Source of the DNA: DAOUCP01 sp034432155
GTDB taxonomy: Bacteria > Chloroflexota > Anaerolineae > Epilineales > Epilineaceae
Assembly (NCBI GenBank): GCA_034432155.1
Contig: DAOUCP010000044.1
Span: 1-40,788, forward strand
Direction: 5' to 3'
Length of the DNA: 40,788 nucleotides
In this document: piece by piece, positions 1 through 7,748 of the stretch
How the letters are laid out: the number at the start of each line of letters is the position of its first letter
How positions within the stretch are numbered: the first letter of the stretch is position 1
The notes under the pieces: generated by a model
Database searches by the model: none
What the model was told of the DNA's origin: nothing
What the model saw: the letters and a program-made list of their open reading frames with translations, nothing else
Position numbers and translations under genes: made by a program

Positions 1-480
1 GCGCTGCCGCCGACGGCCACGAGCACCGCCACGGCGACGGCCACGGCCACCGCAACTCAGACTGCGACTGCCACCGCCACGGCGACGCGAACACACACCG
101 CCACCGCGACGCACACCGCGACCGCTACGGCCACTGCGCTGCCACCGACGGCCACGAGCACCGCCACGGCGACGGCCACGGCCACCGCAACTCAGACTGC
201 GACTGCCACCGCCACGGCGACGCACACCGCCACCGCAACGCACACCGCGACCGCTACGGCCACGCCGCTGCCGCCGACGGCCACGAGCACCGCCACAGCG
301 ACGGCAAGCCCAACGAACACACGGACCGCCACCTATACGGCGACGGCGACCAAGACCTCGACACCCACTGCCACAGCGACGGCAAGCCCAACGAACACGC
401 GGACTGCCACCAGCACTGCAACGGCGACCGCCACTGCTAGTCGTACACGGACGGCCACCGCGTCGGCCACGAGCACGCCC
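1..480. repeat. Direct repeats coding for Thr/Ala stalk
   Basis: Three near-identical blocks start at 1, 136 and 265 (spacings 135 and 129, both multiples of three). Each opens with codons for Leu-Pro-Pro-Thr-Ala-Thr-Ser and runs on as Thr-Ala codons. Because the period preserves the frame, gain or loss of a block would change stalk length without breaking the protein. Confidence 0.85.
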
Positions 481-699
481 AACGTCACAGCGACGCCAAC
501 CCGAACTCCGCGGCTGAAGCGCACCGCTACGCCCAGCACCCAGGGTTCGGAGCGCTGGAGGTCAACGGCTCGCCAACGGTGGACGGAGCGGCAGGGTGGC
601 GCGGGAGCATCGTTCCAAGGCACTCTTTGGTGGGGCGGCTGTGCTGGCCCGGCGCTGCCTTGCCTGCGCGGCCGTCAGCCGCTCGGTTGGCGATGGTAG
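1..699 (+). CDS. Thr/Ala-rich surface protein, C-terminal part (5' truncated)
   Basis: Frame 1 is open from the window edge to a TAG at 697-699, so only the last 232 residues are visible and no start lies inside the window. Residues 1 to about 165 are almost entirely alternating Thr with Ala, Pro, Ser or Gln, the type of extended stalk seen in exported proteins of Chloroflexota. The final 65 residues are a basic, Trp- and Arg-rich tail with no recognisable domain. From about base 513 a second frame (stop TAA 717-719) reads as more ordinary protein, so the true end may be reached through a frameshift and the present tail may be an artefact. The gene converges on the saccharopine dehydrogenase gene with 11 bases between the stops. 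Function unknown; an exported stalk protein is an inference. Confidence 0.6.
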   Translation, partial: ALPPTATSTATATATATATQTATATATATRTHTATATHTATATATALPPTATSTATATATATATQTATATATATHTATATHTATATATPLPPTATSTATATASPTNTRTATYTATATKTSTPTATATASPTNTRTATSTATATATASRTRTATASATSTPNVTATPTRTPRLKRTATPSTQGSERWRSTARQRWTERQGGAGASFQGTLWWGGCAGPALPCLRGRQPLGWRW

Positions 700-710
700 G
701 AGCGAACGAC

Positions 711-2045
711 TCAGCCTAAGACGGCTGTTGTCTCGCAAAAGTGCACGCCCAGCCGATCTAGTTCGGAGAGCGCTGGCTCATAGAACTCCGGCATGACCGG
801 GATGATCACGCCGGGTTGGACCAGGACGCCTTCCAGCAGGAAGCGCACGCCGATGGCTGCCGGCAGCCCTACCGTCCGGTTCATGGCCGTGTCGCCATAG
901 GGAATGCCGAAGTCGATCATCGTCGAGGTGATCCGTTCGCGGTGATCTGGATACTGGGCCACGAACTCATGCACCAGGACGATCATGTCGCGTTCACCGG
1001 GCTGATACTGCATTCGCTCTAGCATGGTGGCCGTGAGCACATCGAGCGGCGAGGCGCAGCCTGCGGGCAGGGGCTCCTCGGAGAGCAGGCCAAGCCATTC
1101 CAGACGGTCGATCACCGCTGCGTCGGCAGGAACCCCCAGACACTCGGCGAGTCTCGCCCTCAGGTCGTCGGCAGCCGAAGCTCCGACCCGCCTCGCCAAA
1201 AGGGCGCGGTACGTGGAGCCGCCCAAGTCCCCCGGCGTGTCATCGAGCATGCCCAGCGCGGCCAAGTGACGGAGCGTCTCGCACCAACCGGGGTAGCGAA
1301 GCGTTCCCCGCAGCACCGTCTGCGCCAACGGGATGCCATACACCTCGGCGTACGGCAGGCTGTCGCGATTCGGGTAGCCTTCGAGCGCCAATGGCCGCCC
1401 CTCGACCGGCACCGTCATCGGCCAGCGGTGATCGAACAGGACCTCTCCGGGAACCTCGACCAGCACACCGTCGCGGCGATACCGGGCTGCATTCCGCCCC
1501 GCCAGCAGCACGCCTCGCGGGCTCCACGAGAACTTGTAGCCCAAGGGATTGGTGTTGGCCTCGGGTGCCGGCAAGCCTCCGCAATGGGAGACGAAGCTGG
1601 TGACCTGACCCCCCGCCCGCTGGACGCGGTGGATAACGCGCATAGCGGTCATGTGATCGATGCCGGGGTCCACCCCAATCTCGTTAAGGAGTGTCACGCC
1701 GGCCTGGCGCGCCGGGCCATCCAGGTTGCGCATGGCCTCACCCACGTACGAGGTCGTGACTAGGTGGCGACGCTCGGCAACGCAGACTGTGGCAATGCGG
1801 GGATGGTACACGTAGGGCAGCAGGCTGACCGCCACATCGTGCTCGCGCACCAACTCGGCGAGCCGCTCGTCCGACGCCTGCTCGATGTCGAAGGCCACCG
1901 TCCGCCCCTTGGCCGCCCCGGCCACCAGCTCCTCGGCCTTGCTCACAGTGCGACTGGCCACCGTCACCTGGTAGCCGTGCTCGAGCAAGTAGCGTACGTG
2001 AGCGCGGGCCACCAGTCCGGCACCGAACACGACGATCTTCGGCAT
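711..2045 (-). CDS. Saccharopine dehydrogenase (AASS SDH-half homologue)
   Basis: 444 residues. It matches the saccharopine dehydrogenase half of eukaryotic AASS (LKR/SDH) from end to end: Rossmann motif GAGLVARAHV at residues 8-17, then SLLPYVYHP, GVDPGIDHMTAM, CGGLPAPEANTNPLGYKFSW, LEGYPNRDSLPYAEVYGI and LRGTLRYPGWCE, and the C-terminal EWLGLL and TVGLPAA segments. In that family it oxidises saccharopine to glutamate and aminoadipate semialdehyde with NAD(P). The ATG at 2045 is preceded by AAAGGAAG at good spacing; the frame stays open 49 codons further upstream but that part overlaps the neighbouring gene and has no homology. The stop lies 41 bases after the reductase gene ends, so the two are almost certainly co-transcribed. 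Cytoplasmic. Function is secure at family level; cofactor preference is not visible. Confidence 0.93.
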   Translation of the reverse strand: MPKIVVFGAGLVARAHVRYLLEHGYQVTVASRTVSKAEELVAGAAKGRTVAFDIEQASDERLAELVREHDVAVSLLPYVYHPRIATVCVAERRHLVTTSYVGEAMRNLDGPARQAGVTLLNEIGVDPGIDHMTAMRVIHRVQRAGGQVTSFVSHCGGLPAPEANTNPLGYKFSWSPRGVLLAGRNAARYRRDGVLVEVPGEVLFDHRWPMTVPVEGRPLALEGYPNRDSLPYAEVYGIPLAQTVLRGTLRYPGWCETLRHLAALGMLDDTPGDLGGSTYRALLARRVGASAADDLRARLAECLGVPADAAVIDRLEWLGLLSEEPLPAGCASPLDVLTATMLERMQYQPGERDMIVLVHEFVAQYPDHRERITSTMIDFGIPYGDTAMNRTVGLPAAIGVRFLLEGVLVQPGVIIPVMPEFYEPALSELDRLGVHFCETTAVLG

Positions 2046-2086
2046 GTGGCGCTTCCTTTCTGCGTGCGGTGAAATCGCAGCTGTGG

Positions 2087-3400
2087 CTAGCGGCAGAGAT
2101 ACTGCGCCAGGTAGCGATAGTCGGGAGTCAAGTCGCCCCGATGGACGATCACAGCGCGGCGTATCTCCTCCGGGAGCGAGAGATCGGACCACCGAGTGTC
2201 GAAGTTCGCGGCGGCGATCGGGGGTACGAACGGCGAAAGCACCTGGGAGAAGTACTGCGATGCTTCCAGTGGCAACTCGCTGGGCAGAATGTCTACTGCC
2301 AGGACGACCGGCCCATGTCCGGCCACGCCCAAGTCGGCGGCGCCGCGCCGCGGATCATACACGTAGACCGGCTCATCGGGTTCTGTCGTCAGGACGGTGC
2401 ATTCGACGCCGCCCTCCACATCGCACGAAGCATCGGCAATGACCCGCAGCTTCGGCTGTGCGTGGCCGGCGTAAAGCTCGGCGATGTCGTCCTTGGTGAT
2501 CAGCCGCGGATACCGCGCGTCCCAGTAGTTGGCGTGAAGCACCATGCTGACGTGCTTTAGGTACGGGGCAAAGCACGACACATAGCGGTCGGGATGAGCG
2601 TAGTACTCTTGTAGATCAAAGGCCGCGCCATCCCGTCGTGGCCGTACGATGTGTTCTTCCTTGAATACGGCAGCGTAAATCACATGCCGCTCTGCCTTGG
2701 GATCGCTGGCCACCTGGGGCACAGCGCTGGGCTCCACAAGGCGCACCGGTAGATCGGCCAAGATCTCCTGGGCTCCGCGCCCCACATTGCCGTAGCCGAC
2801 GAGCGCGATGACGAGAGGCGCGATCGGGTCTGGCAGGCCCTGCTGGGCAATGTGCTGACCAGCCAACCGCACCGCAGCGCGGGCCGACGCTAGGTCTGGG
2901 TAGGTGAACGTATTCCGAAGCTCGGAGAACGGATTGTCGATGCCTTCCCATGCCAGCCGTTGGCCGAGGGTCCACAGGCCTTCGATCATGGCCACCACGC
3001 CCGCGTGCCAGCCGAAGAAGATCAACCGACGCCCGTTGCGATCGGCGACCTTCTCGTAATCGATCAAGGTGCAGCCCTCCTCCAGGAGCCGCTCGAGCAT
3101 GGGCATGTTGTGGCTCTGACCCTTGATGACGTGGGCAAAGATCAGGTAGACCTTGCCCGGCTCGATGGCATGAGGAGGTACCTCCTTGATGCCGAGCACG
3201 ATCCTCGCCGGCCCCAGGTCATCCCGCAAGACAGCGCCCGCAGCCGCGAACTCCTCGTCGGGGATGATGCGGTTGGCGGACTTCTGGACGTAAACGTCGA
3301 TGCCGTGATGCTGCCGAAGGCTGGCCACATCCATCGGCGTGAGCGGCACGCGCCGTTCCCAGCGACTCTTGTCCTCGCGGCGAATTCCAAGCGGCAGCAT
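2087..3400 (-). CDS. Lysine-ketoglutarate reductase (AASS LKR-half homologue)
   Basis: 437 residues from ATG 3400, or 447 from GTG 3430. Homologous to the reductase half of AASS, with the alanine dehydrogenase/transhydrogenase N-terminal fold: GIRREDKSRWERRVPLTP at the start, YLIFAHVIKGQ, CTLIDYEKVADRNGRRLIFF, nucleotide-binding GYGNVGRGAQ near residue 200, then DISAD-like IADASCDVEGGVECT and LPSELPLEAS near the end. It condenses lysine with 2-oxoglutarate to saccharopine, using NAD(P)H; the next gene takes saccharopine on to aminoadipate semialdehyde and glutamate. I prefer ATG 3400 because the homology begins there and an AGGG lies 8 bases upstream; GTG 3430 has only a weak GCAGG. It follows trmI by 62 bases on the same strand. 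No aminoadipate-semialdehyde dehydrogenase is in the window, so the pathway is incomplete here. Confidence 0.92.
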   Translation of the reverse strand: MLPLGIRREDKSRWERRVPLTPMDVASLRQHHGIDVYVQKSANRIIPDEEFAAAGAVLRDDLGPARIVLGIKEVPPHAIEPGKVYLIFAHVIKGQSHNMPMLERLLEEGCTLIDYEKVADRNGRRLIFFGWHAGVVAMIEGLWTLGQRLAWEGIDNPFSELRNTFTYPDLASARAAVRLAGQHIAQQGLPDPIAPLVIALVGYGNVGRGAQEILADLPVRLVEPSAVPQVASDPKAERHVIYAAVFKEEHIVRPRRDGAAFDLQEYYAHPDRYVSCFAPYLKHVSMVLHANYWDARYPRLITKDDIAELYAGHAQPKLRVIADASCDVEGGVECTVLTTEPDEPVYVYDPRRGAADLGVAGHGPVVLAVDILPSELPLEASQYFSQVLSPFVPPIAAANFDTRWSDLSLPEEIRRAVIVHRGDLTPDYRYLAQYLCR

Positions 3401-3462
3401 GGGGAAGACCCTGGGCCGAGCAGTTGGCACGAGTCACCGCCTGCTCGACGTAGGGGGCGAGC

Positions 3463-4320
3463 CTAGCACGTCTGGCTGTACCGGTCAAGCGGCCTAGAAC
3501 CAGCGCCAGCAGCCCGGCGGGAAGCTGCCCCGCCACCCCGGTCGGAGGATCCTTCGAGCTTACGAGCGAAGGTCAAGAAGCCGGTGTGGGCGGTGAGTCG
3601 GTCCATCGGCCGCAGCCGCTCGGCGATCGGCTTGTACTGGCGGAGGAGAAGCTCGAGAACCTCGACATCCGTGAAGTCCGAGCGCCGCTGCAAGCCATTA
3701 ACCAGCTCGATGACCTGATTCACGGTCGGCACCACGCTGCCGAAGAAACCACCGTTGGCCAAAGCCTGGCTGACTGCGTCGAGGTGGCGCCAGGGCTCGC
3801 GGAGGTCGAGAAACACGGCGTCCACATCGTGCTCCAGGAAACCATCCTCGATCGACCGGTGGCGGAACTCGACCGAGGCGATCAGTCCCAATCGGCTGAC
3901 GTTCTCCCGCGCCAGCTCGAGCATGTCAAGGCGGACTTCGTAGCTGTAAACCGAACCACCCGGCTGGACATAACGTGCCAGAGCCGCTGTAAGCACGCCG
4001 CTGCCGGCCCCGGCCTCGATCACTCGCCGACCAGGCAGAATCGACAGCTTGAGCAAGATGTACCCGATTTCCTTGGGGTACACAATCTGGGTCGCGCGCC
4101 GCAGGCTCATCAAGGCCTCTTCCATCGTCGGCTGCAGCACGGTGAAGGGGTGACCGGTGTGGCTGAGCACAGAGCCGCCGTACGGGGTTTCAAGGATGGC
4201 GTCATGGGGGATGACCCCGCAGTGAGTGTGCAGCGCGGCACCGGACTGCAGCCGCAGCACGAAGCGCTTTCGGTCGGGCGAGATCAACAGGATGATGTCA
4301 GCTGGCTGAGGCGCGGCCAC
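3463..4320 (-). CDS. trmI: tRNA (adenine-58-N1)-methyltransferase TrmI
   Basis: 285 residues. Class I SAM-dependent methyltransferase of the TrmI/Trm61 family, which makes m1A58 in the T-loop of tRNA as a homotetramer. Visible marks: N-terminal beta-rich region with RKRFVLRLQSG and GVIPHD, the YPKEIGYILLKL segment, SAM motif I VIEAGAGSGVLTAAL (residues about 100-114), an acidic residue in YEVRLDML, and the catalytic-loop sequence AVFLDLREPW with Asp at about 172. The start is decided by the Shine-Dalgarno site GGAGGGG six bases before GTG 4320. The frame is open to a TTG at 4404, but that TTG lies inside the promoter -35 box. The last 25 residues (Arg/Ser/Gly-rich) extend beyond the usual end. 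First gene of the probable trmI-LKR-SDH transcript. Confidence 0.93.
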   Translation of the reverse strand: MAAPQPADIILLISPDRKRFVLRLQSGAALHTHCGVIPHDAILETPYGGSVLSHTGHPFTVLQPTMEEALMSLRRATQIVYPKEIGYILLKLSILPGRRVIEAGAGSGVLTAALARYVQPGGSVYSYEVRLDMLELARENVSRLGLIASVEFRHRSIEDGFLEHDVDAVFLDLREPWRHLDAVSQALANGGFFGSVVPTVNQVIELVNGLQRRSDFTDVEVLELLLRQYKPIAERLRPMDRLTAHTGFLTFARKLEGSSDRGGGAASRRAAGAGSRPLDRYSQTC

Positions 4321-4374
4321 GATTCCCCTCCACGTCCGGCGGCGACGTTCAGGGCTCGCCGGAACGTTCTGCGG

Positions 4375-4404
4375 AGCATAAGGGACGCTGTCACAAGCGG
4401 TCAA
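4375..4404 (-). promoter_or_regulatory. Promoter for trmI and lysine-catabolic genes
   Basis: Reading the minus strand: -35 TTGACC (4404-4399), 18-base spacer, -10 TATGCT (4380-4375). Transcription would begin near 4368, giving a leader of about 48 bases before the GTG at 4320 with its GGAGGGG site. Confidence 0.55.
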
Positions 4405-4428
4405 GCTCGCGCGGCCATGGCCGGTTTC

Positions 4429-4457
4429 TTGCGCCGCTGCCGGGCGGATGGTAGCAT
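4429..4457 (+). promoter_or_regulatory. Possible ppsA promoter
   Basis: TTGCGC (4429-4434), 17-base spacer, TAGCAT (4452-4457). It lies about 90 bases before the ppsA start in the divergent region shared with trmI. Match is moderate. Confidence 0.4.
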
Positions 4458-4548
4458 GGAGCCACTCGGACGACGCGTGCGGCGGCGTCGTGGTCCAGCC
4501 GGCGGGTGCCGGCTGTTCGCATGCCTAACAGAGGATTGGCGAGGGAAC

Positions 4549-7071
4549 ATGTTCCAGCAAGAGACACCCAAGGAAGAGCGGTTCGTCCTGTGGTTCGACG
4601 AACTGCGCAACACCGATGTGCCGCTGGTGGGTGGGAAGTCGGCGTCGCTCGGCGAAATGACTTCGGCGGCCCGTGTGCCCGTGCCCTACGGCTTCGCCAC
4701 CACGGCTGCGGCCTATGATCGCTTCGTGCAGCACGGCGGACTGCAGGAGCGAATCGCAAGCGTGCTTGGCCGTCTGACCGACCCCGAAGATGCGCTGCTC
4801 TTGCAGTCCGTCGGCGAGGAATTGCGGGCCCTCGTCAGCAGTGCCCCCATGCCCGCGGAGCTTGACCAGGCATTTCGCAACGCATACTTGGAGCTGGCAC
4901 GCCGGTACCAGGCCCAGACCGGAACGACCGGTTATCCCCATGTCGCGGTGCGATCCAGCGCCACGGCCGAGGACCTGCCCGACGCTTCGTTTGCCGGCCA
5001 GCAGGAGACCTACCTGAATGTCGTCGGGCCCGACGAAGTGGTGGCCCGCATCCGAGAGTGCTACGCCTCGCTGTTTACCGATCGGGCGATCTACTACCGG
5101 GTGCGCAAGGGCTTCGATCACCTGGCGGTCAAGCTCTCGGCGGTCGTGCAGCTCATGGTTTACTCTCGCGCTGCCGGCGTGATGTTCACCCTCAATGTGT
5201 CGAGCGGCGATCCGGCAGTCGTGGATATCGAAGGCGCGTGGGGGCTTGGCGAATACGTCGTTCAGGGGAAGGTATCGCCCGACGACTGGCTGGTCGAGAA
5301 GGCGACGCGCCAAATCGTACACCGCGAGATCACGGAGAAGAGGGTTAAGCTCGTGCACCGACCGGAGGGCGGGGTCGTCGAGGTGCCGGTGCCAGCCGAG
5401 GAGGCCTCGCTGCCGTCGCTGACCGACGAGCAGGTGCTGGAACTGGCCGATTATGCCGTGCGCATCGAGACCCACTATGGCCGACACATGGACATCGAGT
5501 GGGGCCTCGACGGTCCCACGAACCGGCTGTTCATCCTGCAGGCTCGGCCAGAGACTTCCTGGTCGCGACGGTCCGAGAGGCCATTGGAAGAACCTGGCCC
5601 AGGGCCTGCCGAGATCCAGCCCAGCGTGTCGGAGCCGAGCGGCCCGCCGACGACGACGGTGCGCAAGGTCATTGCCAAGGGCACGTCCGCCTCCCCAGGT
5701 ATAGTATGGGGCAAGGCCATGGTCTTCTCCAGGGACGAGCTGGATCGGCAGATTGCCGGCCTCCCTCGTGCGGAGGCGGAGGCGGCCGTCAAGGCATGGA
5801 AGTCGAACGTGCTGAGCTCGTTTGAGGAAGGCGCGATTCTGGTCACGGAGATGACCGACCCCGACTGGGTACCGGTGATGAAGAAGGCCAAAGCCATCGT
5901 CACCAACTCCGGCGGCAAGACCTGTCATGCGGCGATCGTGTCGCGGGAAATGGGCATCCCCTGCATCGTCGGCACCGCCCAGTATGGCAAGCGAGCGACC
6001 GACGTCATCACCGACGGCCAGGAGATCACCGTCGACGGCTCAGCGGGGGTGGTGTACGAAGGTCGTGTAGTCGAGCCCGTGACACCGCAGCCGGTAAGCC
6101 CAGGGGGAGTCGTGGCTGCCGAGTACTTCCCGCCGACCGCGACCAAGGTATACATGAACCTTGGCAATCCCGAGCAAGCCGAGCAGTATGCGGTCTTGCC
6201 GTGCGACGGCATCGGGCTGTTGCGTGAGGAGTTCATCTGGACCACTTGGATCCATCGCCACCCGCTCTACTTGATCGAGATTGGGCAGCCGCAGGTAGCA
6301 GTCGACGAGCTGGCGGAGGGCATCCGCAGGGTGGCGCAGGCCATGCATCCTCGGCCGGTCATCCTCCGCCTATCGGACTTCAAGAGCAGCGAGTATCGTG
6401 ATCTCGAAGGCGGCAACGACTACGAACCGGTCGAACCGTCGCCGCTCCTTGGTTGGCGCGGTGCGTCCCGGTACTACGACCCCAAGTACGTGGAGGCCTT
6501 CAAGCTCGAGCTGGCGGCAGTCCAGAAAGTGCGCGGCGAGTTCGGACTCACCAACGTGCACCTGATGATTCCCTTCTGTCGCACTGTCGAAGAGTGCCGC
6601 AAGACCGTTGAAGTCATCGCCGCCAACGGACTGGTGCGCGGACCGGACTTCATGATCTGGCTGATGGCGGAGATTCCCTCCAACGTGATCCTGGCCGATC
6701 AGTTCAATCCATACATCGACGGCTACTCCATCGGATCCAACGATCTGACGATGCTGGTGCTCGGATTGGACCGGGACAGCGAGATCATCGCCCACATCGC
6801 CGACGAGCGGAATCTCGCCGTGCGCCGGATGATCCGGAAGCTCATCGAGGTGGCCCACCGTGATGGTAAGACGGTCTCGATCTGTGGCCAGGCGCCATCG
6901 TTCTATCCAGACTTCACCAAGTTCCTCATTCAGTGTGGGATCGACTCGGTGTCGGTGAATCCGGATACGGTGAAGGCCACCAAGATGTTGGTCGCGTCGG
7001 TGGAGCAGCGCATTATGCTGGAGGCCGCCACGGGCAAAGGTCTGCGGCCCGATCCAGAACTCGACTGGTAG
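4549..7071 (+). CDS. ppsA: Phosphoenolpyruvate synthase (pyruvate, water dikinase)
   Basis: 840 residues (E. coli PpsA has 792). Converts pyruvate, ATP and water to phosphoenolpyruvate, AMP and phosphate, the entry step of gluconeogenesis. Domain order is standard. The N-terminal ATP-grasp region has VGGKSASLGEM (Lys30) and AVRSSATAEDLPDASFAGQQ (Arg135). The swivelling phosphohistidine domain has SGGKTCHAAIVSREMGIPC with the phosphorylated His at 460. The C-terminal pyruvate/PEP-binding barrel has GLLREEF, YSIGSNDLTML and SICGQAPS, with the catalytic Cys at 779. A stretch around residues 340-370, rich in Pro and Glu, is the inter-domain linker. Start ATG 4549 has GAGGG just upstream and begins exactly at family homology; the frame continues far upstream only as the antisense of trmI. 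A hairpin follows the gene. Divergent from trmI. Confidence 0.96.
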   Translation: MFQQETPKEERFVLWFDELRNTDVPLVGGKSASLGEMTSAARVPVPYGFATTAAAYDRFVQHGGLQERIASVLGRLTDPEDALLLQSVGEELRALVSSAPMPAELDQAFRNAYLELARRYQAQTGTTGYPHVAVRSSATAEDLPDASFAGQQETYLNVVGPDEVVARIRECYASLFTDRAIYYRVRKGFDHLAVKLSAVVQLMVYSRAAGVMFTLNVSSGDPAVVDIEGAWGLGEYVVQGKVSPDDWLVEKATRQIVHREITEKRVKLVHRPEGGVVEVPVPAEEASLPSLTDEQVLELADYAVRIETHYGRHMDIEWGLDGPTNRLFILQARPETSWSRRSERPLEEPGPGPAEIQPSVSEPSGPPTTTVRKVIAKGTSASPGIVWGKAMVFSRDELDRQIAGLPRAEAEAAVKAWKSNVLSSFEEGAILVTEMTDPDWVPVMKKAKAIVTNSGGKTCHAAIVSREMGIPCIVGTAQYGKRATDVITDGQEITVDGSAGVVYEGRVVEPVTPQPVSPGGVVAAEYFPPTATKVYMNLGNPEQAEQYAVLPCDGIGLLREEFIWTTWIHRHPLYLIEIGQPQVAVDELAEGIRRVAQAMHPRPVILRLSDFKSSEYRDLEGGNDYEPVEPSPLLGWRGASRYYDPKYVEAFKLELAAVQKVRGEFGLTNVHLMIPFCRTVEECRKTVEVIAANGLVRGPDFMIWLMAEIPSNVILADQFNPYIDGYSIGSNDLTMLVLGLDRDSEIIAHIADERNLAVRRMIRKLIEVAHRDGKTVSICGQAPSFYPDFTKFLIQCGIDSVSVNPDTVKATKMLVASVEQRIMLEAATGKGLRPDPELDW

Positions 7072-7166
7072 GCTTCGCGCCTGGACCGGCGCCAAACCGC
7101 TGCCCGTTGCCGCCTGCCGGACGCGAAGCTCCAGTAGCGGCGCGGGCCGATCGCGGCAAGGTACAT

Positions 7167-7194
7167 GGCGGGGGGCAGAATGGTGCCCCCCGTT
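7167..7194 (+). terminator. Hairpin after ppsA
   Basis: Perfect 9-bp stem CGGGGGGCA / TGCCCCCCG (7169-7177 with 7184-7192), six-base loop, two further G-T pairs outside. There is no U-tract after it, so it could be a weak terminator or a transcript-stabilising end between ppsA and the HIT gene. Confidence 0.5.
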
Positions 7195-7232
7195 GCCGTT
7201 CCTGGCGCCCGGTACCGCTCGAGGGAAACGAC

Positions 7233-7670
7233 ATGACTACCGCCCAAGAATGTGTCTTCTGTGCCATCGTGCGCGGGACCGCACCCGCCTATGTGGTCGA
7301 CCAGGACGAGCGAGCCCTGGCCATCCTGGACATTCAGCCCTTGACCGCGGGGCACTGTCTCGTCATCCCACGCCGCCATGTGCCCTGGTGGCATGAGCTC
7401 TCGCCGGCGGAAACGGAAAGTGTGTTCCGGCTGGCCCACCGCCTGGCCGGTCGGCTGATGCGGCTGCTGCAGCCCGACTTCGTGGCACTCTATGCCCGCG
7501 GCCGACGCATTCCTCACACCCATCTGTTCGTGGTGCCCACCTTCGCTGGCGATCCCGTGGATCGCTTCTTCGGCGCCTTGGAGGGCTTCCAGGAGTCCGC
7601 CACCTCGCTGGCGGCGCTGCGCGATCCGGGGCAACTGGCTACCATGGCGTCCCGTCTCCGGGAGAGCTAG
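7233..7670 (+). CDS. HIT-family protein with altered histidine triad
   Basis: 145 residues. HIT-fold nucleotide hydrolase/transferase family: CVFCAIVRGTAPAYVVDQDE (residues about 7-26), FLDI-like LAILDIQPLTAGHCLVIPRRH, then the triad region RRIPHTHLFVVPTF. The family triad is His-x-His-x-His; here the first two are present (His95 and His97, the second being the usual nucleophile) but the third is Phe99. The zinc-like Cys pair CVFC at the N-terminus is kept. Such proteins hydrolyse dinucleoside polyphosphates or AMP-conjugates; the substituted third His makes activity uncertain. The start ATG 7233 has GAGGG upstream (GAGGGAAACGAC). It follows ppsA by 161 bases and converges on the ROK kinase gene. 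The substrate is not predictable. Confidence 0.85.
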   Translation: MTTAQECVFCAIVRGTAPAYVVDQDERALAILDIQPLTAGHCLVIPRRHVPWWHELSPAETESVFRLAHRLAGRLMRLLQPDFVALYARGRRIPHTHLFVVPTFAGDPVDRFFGALEGFQESATSLAALRDPGQLATMASRLRES

Positions 7671-7748
7671 ACGACGGCCCGTCGGCAGACGTTAGGGCAC
7701 GATTGGTGGCGGCAGCCAGGCGTTAGGCGTGGGCTCGCGGCAAAAGGC

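Noticed and set aside
4320..4404. TTG 4404 as trmI start
   Set aside because: It coincides with the -35 hexamer, and GTG 4320 has a strong GGAGGGG site.
3586..4548. Extension of the ppsA frame upstream, and a long frame antisense to ppsA (4525-5928)
   Set aside because: The upstream extension is the complement of trmI and PpsA homology begins exactly at ATG 4549; the antisense frame has shadow composition (His/Asp/Arg/Gln rich).
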